Positions 5,893 to 10,859 of a DNA stretch of 10,859 nucleotides are shown here, one piece after another. Each line of letters begins with the position of its first letter. Within the stretch, counting starts at the first letter, position 1. Made by a program: the position numbers and the translations under genes. Source of the stretch: Ktedonobacter sp. 13_1_20CM_4_53_11 (GTDB taxonomy: Bacteria > Chloroflexota > Ktedonobacteria > Ktedonobacterales > Ktedonobacteraceae); contig MNIY01000188.1 of the NCBI GenBank assembly GCA_001919995.1, positions 1 to 10,859 on the forward strand. Direction: 5' to 3'. Below the pieces are notes generated by a model. The model had not been told where the DNA came from and made no database searches. It was given only the letters and a program-made list of their open reading frames with translations.

Positions 5893-7086
5893 ATGATTGT
5901 CGTAATGAAACCATCTTGTAGTGATGAAAACATTAAGCACATCTTAACAGTGCTCGAAAACCACGGCCTGAGTGGTCATCCTGTTTATGGCGTTGAACGT
6001 ACAGTGATTGGCGTGCTCGGTGCTGTTGGTCCCTACAATACTCCGAGCGGCCTGGGAGCTATTCAGCCCGGGCTGGAGGGGACATTAGAGGGTCTGCCCG
6101 GTGTCGACAGTATTCTGCATGTCTCCAAGCCGTACAAGCTCGCCAGCCGCGAGTTCCATCCCAAAGATACTGTCGTCGAGATTCCGGTCTCGTGTGTATC
6201 CGGTGGCTATGTGAGTATAGGCAGCAAAGGCGTTATCATGATGGCAGGTCCCTGCACTGTCGAGAGCGAAAAACAGTTGATGACAACTGCGGAAGTAGTG
6301 AGAAAACAGGGCGCAGTCATCCTACGAGGAGGCGCCTTCAAGCCATCAACCTCTCCCTACGGCTTCCGAGGTCTGGGAGAAGAGGGACTCAAGCTACTCG
6401 CCAAGGTGCGTTCAGAGCTGGGCATGGCAATTATTACCGAGGTCATGACCCCCACTGATGTTCCCATGGTCTGTGAATACGCCGATATTCTCCAGATTGG
6501 TACGCGTAACATGCAAAACTATATGCTGCTTGACGAGGTTGGACGTGTGAAAAAACCTGTGCTCCTTAAACGTGGTATGTCGGCAACTATCGAAGAGTGG
6601 CTCCTGGCAGCCGAATACATCCTCGCACATGGCAACCGTGACGTCATTCTTTGTGAGCGAGGTATTCGCACCTTCGAGAAGATCACGCGCAACACGATGG
6701 ATATCAGTGCGATCCCACTCATCAAACGCCTCTCGCACCTACCCATCATTTCGGACCCTAGTCAGGGAACGGGTCGTCGCGACCTCGTCATACCAATGTC
6801 GCTGGCTTCCATCGCCGCCGGAACCGACGGCCTACTCATCGAGGTTCATCCTAATCCCGACGAGGCGCTCAAAGATGGTGCGCAGTCTCTTACCCTCGAA
6901 CTGTTTGAGAGTCTGATGCCTCAAGCACGAGCGGTCAGCGCAGCAATTGGGCGCGACTTTATACTGTGTGAGATGGCTGCACATTTGCATTCCGGTGCCT
7001 GTTTGGGCGCTCCCCCGGAGGAACTTCGACGCCAACAGATGTATGAGATGGCTGTGATCGAGCCACCGAGGAGAACTGAGAGATGA
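5893..7086 (+). CDS. Type I-beta DAHP synthase-like protein with altered metal site
   Basis: DAHP synthase joins phosphoenolpyruvate and erythrose 4-phosphate in the first step of the shikimate pathway. The 397-residue product has an N-terminal ferredoxin-like regulatory domain (about 1-85, MIVVMKP start, [11 protein letters not shown]) and a TIM barrel with the I-beta motifs GPCTVES (Cys121), [14 protein letters not shown] (Lys150), [27 protein letters not shown] and [14 protein letters not shown] (Glu317, Asp328). Spacing matches the Thermotoga enzyme as I recall it (Cys102, Lys131, His272, Glu298, Asp309), but the metal-ligand His is Gln291, in DPSQGTGRR (codon CAG at 6763-6765). About 40 extra residues follow the barrel; they are too short for a chorismate mutase. 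AAAGGAG at 5877-5883 sets the start. The stop overlaps the next ATG (ATGA), so translation is probably coupled. It may be a pathway-specific isozyme or a relative with a different reaction. Confidence 0.88.
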   Translation: MIVVMKPSCSDENIKHILTVLENHGLSGHPVYGVERTVIGVLGAVGPYNTPSGLGAIQPGLEGTLEGLPGVDSILHVSKPYKLASREFHPKDTVVEIPVSCVSGGYVSIGSKGVIMMAGPCTVESEKQLMTTAEVVRKQGAVILRGGAFKPSTSPYGFRGLGEEGLKLLAKVRSELGMAIITEVMTPTDVPMVCEYADILQIGTRNMQNYMLLDEVGRVKKPVLLKRGMSATIEEWLLAAEYILAHGNRDVILCERGIRTFEKITRNTMDISAIPLIKRLSHLPIISDPSQGTGRRDLVIPMSLASIAAGTDGLLIEVHPNPDEALKDGAQSLTLELFESLMPQARAVSAAIGRDFILCEMAAHLHSGACLGAPPEELRRQQMYEMAVIEPPRRTER

Positions 7087-7718
7087 GCATGACCCCTTCA
7101 CACCGTGCTTTTCTGCACCAGGTTGTCTCAAGGCACGTACCGACCTGCTACCAGCGACTGCTGATACACGAGCCCACACTGGCGGCTGCTGAAACGCAAA
7201 CGGTGTTGCCACCGGGCGTCATAGTACAAAAGACCATCACACTCCAGCTCGGGCCGCTGCTGCTACAGGTTACTAGCATAGGAGACTTTTCTCTAGGACG
7301 CCGCTCCATTCGTGCCATTGCCTCTGCTTTGGGTCTCTCGCGGCGGGAGGCATCACACCACTCAATCAACCCCGCGCACTGCGACCCAGAAAAGGAATAT
7401 GGGCTCCAGGCGGGGATGGTGTCACCATTCCTGCCCCCAAAGTATCCGACAAGACTTGCAGCAGTGGTCCAAATCCCCTGGCCAGTTGATTGGGAACGAG
7501 AACAGCGAGAGGTCGCTATCGCCCTTTCCCTATGTGAGAGCCTTATGCTCCCGCTCAGTTCGTTTCTCGATGTCCTGCGCGAATATGCGAAACGCGCCTA
7601 TCCAGATCAGGTGTCCTTTGTTGTGTTGCCAGAGGGATGCGGTAGTGGATCACATGAGAGATGGTCCGTTCTCGATTATAGCGATGGAGAAACAGAGAGA
7701 GACAAGCATTATGCATAA
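7083..7718 (+). CDS. YbaK/aminoacyl-tRNA-deacylase-like protein
   Basis: YbaK/ProXp-type proteins hydrolyse wrongly charged aminoacyl-tRNAs such as Cys-tRNA-Pro or Ala-tRNA-Pro in the cytoplasm. This 211-residue product resembles them only in outline: [12 protein letters not shown] (27-38), [18 protein letters not shown] (46-63) with Lys50 where the family has its key lysine, [19 protein letters not shown] (73-91) like the family's helix, and GMVSPF (111-116) in the place of the family's G-x-x-SPF/PPF motif. It is longer than the usual 155-165 residues at both ends and ends in a hydrophilic tail. It overlaps the DAHP synthase-like gene by four bases, so the two are coupled and probably act in one process. 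An editing or hydrolytic role on an activated amino acid would fit but is inference. It could be a divergent paralogue without editing activity. Confidence 0.55.
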   Translation: MSMTPSHRAFLHQVVSRHVPTCYQRLLIHEPTLAAAETQTVLPPGVIVQKTITLQLGPLLLQVTSIGDFSLGRRSIRAIASALGLSRREASHHSINPAHCDPEKEYGLQAGMVSPFLPPKYPTRLAAVVQIPWPVDWEREQREVAIALSLCESLMLPLSSFLDVLREYAKRAYPDQVSFVVLPEGCGSGSHERWSVLDYSDGETERDKHYA

Positions 7719-7747
7719 ATACAGATTTGGAGAAGGAGGTATCTGAC

Positions 7748-8647
7748 TTGTTTTACTATACTGATCCCCAAGAGCAGGTTCAGAACCAGCTTGTGGCTTC
7801 TCGCGTCCTGGACAGTGAGTGCGAGAGAGCCAGGTCCTTGCATATGGCTCATGGCAGTGATCCGGTAGCTCAAGTTCCAGCCAGGCTCCGCTCCCTAGAG
7901 GAGACGGCGCGCTACATGTGCTGGATCATTGGAAGCGCTTTTGAGGATGGGCTTGCCCGATTTGTACAGGCAGGGGAGAGTGATGGGCTACAGGCTGCCG
8001 TCATCTTGACCGTCCAGACGTACCTGGGAAGGAATCGGGACCCTGGAGAGTATCTCTCGCTCTTCCCTGCTGGTAAAGCCATCCTGGCCGCGTTAGGTAG
8101 TGAAGAGCCGATCTTTCGTCACGAGGTGTGGGTCGGCTCACAGCACACCTTGCAGCTGACCTTGCAACGGTATGCAGCCATCAATCCGTTGGTGCAAGAT
8201 GTCTTGCGGGATGGGCAACGGATTGATATGTCCGGTTATATCACTGCTACCCTCCGATACTATGAACAGCACGGTTCGCCCTGCAAGGATATGGAACAGC
8301 GGGCGGCGCTGGTGCACAATAGTTTCCCCACTCTGATCACACCGGGGAATCCGTGTACGACCTTTATCTTGATCGGTCAAGATGAGCGAGGAAGTTCAAG
8401 ATTGGGGACAAACACCCGTATGTTTCAAGAGGAACTGGCTGGCGTCGAGAAGTTCGGGCCGCCGTACTATCGATTACGGGCTGCCTTCCTGTTTTCAGAA
8501 CAGGAGGCCGATTGCCACAGTGAATACCTGAGAAAGACGCTAGAGGAGATGCCGCTGTTTCATGCTGGTGTGGTAGTGGCCGTTGGCAAGAGCGGTGTCG
8601 CTGCCGAAGGAATGCTCTTATCGGCAAGTCCAGAAGGGCTTATCTGA
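7748..8647 (+). CDS. Protein of unknown function (299 aa), third gene of the DAHP synthase-like set
   Basis: I do not recognise a family. The start is taken as TTG at 7748 because GAAGGAGG at 7733-7740 lies 7 nt upstream; an earlier in-frame TTG at 7727 would overlap that site. The product is soluble, with no signal peptide or clear membrane helix. A likely helical part (SLEETARYMCWIIGSAFEDG and following) covers about residues 45-100. Later stretches such as PCTTFILIGQDERG and YRLRAAFLFSEQEADCHSEY look like an alpha/beta fold. No nucleotide-binding or catalytic signature is evident. The gap from the YbaK-like gene is only 29 bp, so it is probably in the same transcript. The rare start codon with a strong ribosome site suggests tuned expression. 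Possible partner of the two upstream genes; function unassigned. Confidence 0.75.
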   Translation: MFYYTDPQEQVQNQLVASRVLDSECERARSLHMAHGSDPVAQVPARLRSLEETARYMCWIIGSAFEDGLARFVQAGESDGLQAAVILTVQTYLGRNRDPGEYLSLFPAGKAILAALGSEEPIFRHEVWVGSQHTLQLTLQRYAAINPLVQDVLRDGQRIDMSGYITATLRYYEQHGSPCKDMEQRAALVHNSFPTLITPGNPCTTFILIGQDERGSSRLGTNTRMFQEELAGVEKFGPPYYRLRAAFLFSEQEADCHSEYLRKTLEEMPLFHAGVVVAVGKSGVAAEGMLLSASPEGLI

Positions 8648-8670
8648 ATCTTTGGACCGCGTCCACATTT

Positions 8671-9672
8671 ATGCGAACTGTGAGGATACAGATGAAAGGG
8701 GTTGAAAAAGAATTTAATCCATACACCGATTTGTCTCCGCAAGAATATGTCGGACTCATGGATGCGGTCAATAGGAATAATATCACTGATTTGAAGTGTG
8801 ATCTTGCTGATTTCCCTGCAAATTACTCTTCAATGTGTTTTACAGTAACAGGCAGTGATGGCAAACTGGAGCGTCATCCGCAATCACGAACAGAGCTGGT
8901 TATTTTCTGCGCACATACATATTCTCCTTCACAACTTTTACACAAATTTTTAGACTGGTATGAGAAAACACATAGTAAACCTACTGGACAATTATATATG
9001 GTCGATTTCAACAGAGGAATGCCTGAAATAAAAAACATTGGTGGCAGTATTCCTCTTTCATATGCGTGGGGGCGAGCAACAGCCGTTTATCCAGATAGAA
9101 CCCTGACTGCAACACTGGTGATAGGCAATCAGGAACTATTAAACAAGGCAAAACGCCAGGTATTGACAGAAGCCACAGCAGAAGACAAACAAGGGAAACT
9201 GATTCGAGAAAAAATGAGAGACCAATTGGGTGAGTATAGACGGAATTTAGAACGAGGGGTATTTCATAAACATGAAACATTTTCGCTTGAACCGCCACTT
9301 CAATTGTATGATGAAAATCCCCATTCCTATACAGTCGGGTTTAAGACCTCTGGCCTTCGTGCTGTACAGCGTGAGCTTGACCTCTTAACACTCCTTGCCA
9401 TAAAAAACGGCTCACTCTCCCTTTCCGCGGCAATACAATTTCCAACCGGTACCCTTGGTCGAATAGACGAACTCAAAAAACGAGACATTATCCCGAAGCA
9501 GTTGCCGATTGATGATTCCTATAGCTGGTTTTTGCAAAAGTACCATCCTGTACAAGAAGAACATCGAATCAAAAGAACTGGAGTCGCTGTCCCATTTCCA
9601 AAGGAACAGTTTCTGCACCACAAGCAAGTAGTGTTGAAGTTTCTCGAACTCTCAAAAGGGAAACCGTTATAG
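8671..9672 (+). CDS. Unknown protein (333 aa) with GSDG motif, AT-richer than neighbours
   Basis: This gene encodes a soluble, hydrophilic protein with many Lys, Asn and Gln residues. Around residues 56-80 it reads CFTVTGSDGKLERHPQSRTELVIF, which recalls the GS-DG(R)-E opening of polymerase-beta-type nucleotidyltransferases, but the usual second-strand DxD is replaced by TELV, so activity is doubtful. A charged segment (about 165-205, KAKRQVLTEATAEDKQ and on) is probably helical. Start choice is uncertain: ATG 8671 has no good ribosome site, while ATG 8692 (MKGVEKEF) has GTGAGGAT just upstream and would give 326 residues. Its codons end in A or T far more often than those of the genes around it, a sign of separate origin. 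It lies 23 bp after the 299-aa gene and ends just before a convergent regulator gene. Function not assigned. Confidence 0.7.
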   Translation: MRTVRIQMKGVEKEFNPYTDLSPQEYVGLMDAVNRNNITDLKCDLADFPANYSSMCFTVTGSDGKLERHPQSRTELVIFCAHTYSPSQLLHKFLDWYEKTHSKPTGQLYMVDFNRGMPEIKNIGGSIPLSYAWGRATAVYPDRTLTATLVIGNQELLNKAKRQVLTEATAEDKQGKLIREKMRDQLGEYRRNLERGVFHKHETFSLEPPLQLYDENPHSYTVGFKTSGLRAVQRELDLLTLLAIKNGSLSLSAAIQFPTGTLGRIDELKKRDIIPKQLPIDDSYSWFLQKYHPVQEEHRIKRTGVAVPFPKEQFLHHKQVVLKFLELSKGKPL

Positions 9673-9682
9673 TTACAACGGA

Positions 9683-9703
9683 GTGGAGATGCAGGATCTC
9701 CAC
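9683..9703. terminator. Hairpin between convergent genes
   Basis: GTGGAGAT (9683-9690) pairs perfectly with ATCTCCAC (9696-9703) around a 5-nt loop, in the 41-bp gap between the stop codons at 9672 and 9714. There is no T-run on either strand, so if it terminates transcription, possibly in both directions, it is not a classical intrinsic terminator. Confidence 0.45.
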
Positions 9704-9713
9704 CCGGCCCACT

Positions 9714-10397
9714 TTAGCTTCGCCCTGCTGGCGATATGCTCGAGATAGAGGGGGATTCATCCAGGACGGAGAAAAGACCAGCTTGATACGCTGCTAGAGG
9801 GATATCCCGTTCGCTATGCACGCCTAATTTCCAGCAAATGTGCTTCCGATACGTGTCTACTGTTGTCGGCGTGATGCTTAACATCGTGGCGATTGCCCGC
9901 TGGTCGTTTCCACGGCAGATAAGCGCCAGGACTTCCTGTTCACGCCTGGTCAAATGCCCGCTGACCTGGCTATCAAGTCGTTGGCATTGTCCTTCGATGA
10001 AGGCTGACAGTTCGAGGGTATACAAGAGCGACCCGCATGTGTTAGCCAGGAGCTGGGCGACAGGTAGAGGAAGGGCAGGAGATGCAGGATGCGTTGAGTC
10101 GGGGGCAATCTCCAATGTTCCGAAGATGCGGTTACGGAACCGAACCGGAAAACTGACTGAGACAGGGAAGGGAATGTCTCGTCCAGCTGATGAGTCCTGA
10201 CAAGGGAGGAGAAGCCTGGCCTTTCCCTGGGTGGCACGCATCACTTCTTTGCTGAGGCGCTTACCGATACCGTGCTTTTTTTTGCAAAGGGTCTGACCAA
10301 AGCTCAGCAGGTCAACAATCAACTGGGTATAGTCTTCGATATTTGTACCAGACGTGTCGTCTTCATTGAACTTTTGCATCTGATATGGGGATCTCAT
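9714..10397 (-). CDS. LuxR-family transcriptional regulator with GAF-like N-terminus
   Basis: This 227-residue protein probably senses a ligand or signal with its N-terminal half and binds DNA with its C-terminus. Residues about 148-208 form a LuxR/FixJ helix-turn-helix: HLTRREQEVLALICRG, AIATMLSITPTTVDTYRKHI and KLGVHSERDIPLAAYQAGL. In the N-terminal half, FPVRFRNRIFGTLEIAPD (83-100) looks like the last strands of a GAF domain, but the domain would be short and no receiver aspartate pocket is seen, so it is not a standard response regulator. The ATG at 10397 has GGAGAG a few bases upstream; a second ATG, six codons in, is an alternative. It converges on the AT-rich gene and may control one of the two gene sets, but this is only inferred from position. 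Confidence 0.85.
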   Translation of the reverse strand: MRSPYQMQKFNEDDTSGTNIEDYTQLIVDLLSFGQTLCKKKHGIGKRLSKEVMRATQGKARLLLPCQDSSAGRDIPFPVSVSFPVRFRNRIFGTLEIAPDSTHPASPALPLPVAQLLANTCGSLLYTLELSAFIEGQCQRLDSQVSGHLTRREQEVLALICRGNDQRAIATMLSITPTTVDTYRKHICWKLGVHSERDIPLAAYQAGLFSVLDESPSISSISPAGRS

Positions 10398-10670
10398 ACA
10401 CTCTCCATCATCTTATTAAGGAACACGAGTTTCAAATGACAACGCAAATACTCTTTGAGATATAAATCACTTCTACTACACTCGCTAAATTTCCCCCCGC
10501 GTAGTCTGTAGAAGCGATCTATTATGATTGCCTGTTTCTGAGACTCACCCACTACAGTACAATCATAGATGTAGTATAGGATAAGCGTAGGGTCCTGGTC
10601 ATCTGCTAAGTGGCTAATATTTTGTAGGTCAAATGGCCTATTTTCACCCGTCTCAGGAAAGCAGATAGCT
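10398..10670 (-). other. Gene-poor, AT-rich stretch upstream of the LuxR gene
   Basis: About 270 bp between two minus-strand regulators. The minus frame here is open from inside the upstream regulator gene to a TGA that overlaps the LuxR ATG (ATGA), but no start codon with a ribosome site lies within it. It is best taken as leader sequence, or the remnant of a small gene. Confidence 0.5.
10573..10602 (-). promoter_or_regulatory. Possible promoter for the LuxR gene
   Basis: Reading the minus strand, ATGACC (10602-10597) lies 18 bp before TATACT (10578-10573), giving 4 of 6 and 5 of 6 matches to the sigma-70-type -35 and -10 boxes. It would leave a leader of about 170 nt before the start at 10397. 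Matches of this quality occur by chance. Confidence 0.25.
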
Positions 10671-10859
10671 TCATTCCATGGATGTTGTACGCAGGAGGCC
10701 CATCTCGGTGGCACGCACAGCCGCCTGCGTGCGGTCGGAAACCCCCAGCTTGGCCAGGATGTGCTCCACATGGATTTTGACGGTGCTCACACTCACCGTC
10801 AACTTGCGCGCAATCTCGCGGTTGGTCTGCCCCTTTGTCAGCAGTTCCAGCACTTCGCG
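10671..10859 (-). CDS. LuxR/NarL-type regulator, C-terminal DNA-binding end (partial)
   Basis: Only the last 62 codons are in the window; the gene continues beyond base 10859. REVLELLTKGQTNREIARKL and TVSVSTVKIHVEHILAKLGV form a textbook LuxR-type helix-turn-helix, followed by SDRTQAAVRATEMGLL, the usual end of NarL/FixJ response regulators. Whether the missing N-terminus is a phosphoreceiver, an ATPase of the MalT type or another sensor cannot be seen. It lies upstream of the 227-aa regulator on the same strand, with about 270 bp between, so the two regulators may act in the same control circuit. Confidence 0.9.
   Translation of the reverse strand, partial: REVLELLTKGQTNREIARKLTVSVSTVKIHVEHILAKLGVSDRTQAAVRATEMGLLRTTSME

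Noticed and set aside
6952..7086. Chorismate mutase fused to the C-terminus of the DAHP synthase-like protein
   Set aside because: The extra segment is only about 40 residues, too short for the roughly 80-90-residue mutase domain, and no mutase pattern is seen.
7727..7747. TTG at 7727 as start of the 299-aa protein
   Set aside because: It overlaps the strong GAAGGAGG site that is correctly spaced for the TTG at 7748.
10394..10771. 125-codon minus frame as a real gene
   Set aside because: Its first third is a shadow of the LuxR helix-turn-helix gene in another frame, and the rest has no start codon with a ribosome site; the ATGA overlap with the next gene alone is not enough.

Overview
The window looks like a secondary-metabolite region of a bacterium of moderate GC content. 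The mixture of a nonribosomal peptide synthetase (NRPS), IS701-type transposase debris and LuxR-type regulators would suit a soil organism such as a Ktedonobacter-like Chloroflexota. That assignment is an inference from general character, since no rRNA or marker gene is present. No tRNA, rRNA or CRISPR array was seen.

Region 1 (1-5746, + strand) is the 3' part of an NRPS locus. In order it holds the end of an NRPS (tail of an adenylation domain, carrier protein, release thioesterase), a 111-residue protein of unknown function, a decayed IS701-like transposase on the opposite strand, an MbtH-like protein, a second small unknown protein (90 aa), a stand-alone type II thioesterase and a major-facilitator exporter. 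These fit together as assembly and release (NRPS and thioesterase), adenylation chaperone (MbtH), proofreading of the carrier protein (type II thioesterase) and export or self-protection (transporter). A 77-bp direct repeat, exactly 500 bp apart, brackets the first small gene, and a shared 18-nt ribosome-binding leader precedes that gene and mbtH. The segment between the NRPS and mbtH has therefore been rearranged.

Region 2 (5893-9672, + strand) is a second compact gene set. It contains a type I-beta DAHP synthase-like protein whose metal-binding histidine is replaced by glutamine, a YbaK/prolyl-tRNA-deacylase-like protein coupled to it by an ATGA overlap, an unrecognised 299-aa protein with a TTG start and a strong RBS, and an AT-richer gene with a GSDG-containing motif that faintly recalls nucleotidyltransferases. 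The first three look like one transcription unit. Its pathway is not known to me and it is the best candidate for something undescribed here.

Region 3 (9714-10859, - strand) holds two LuxR-family regulators converging on region 2: a complete 227-aa protein with a GAF-like N-terminus, and the C-terminal end of a second regulator that runs off the window. A small hairpin sits between the convergent genes.
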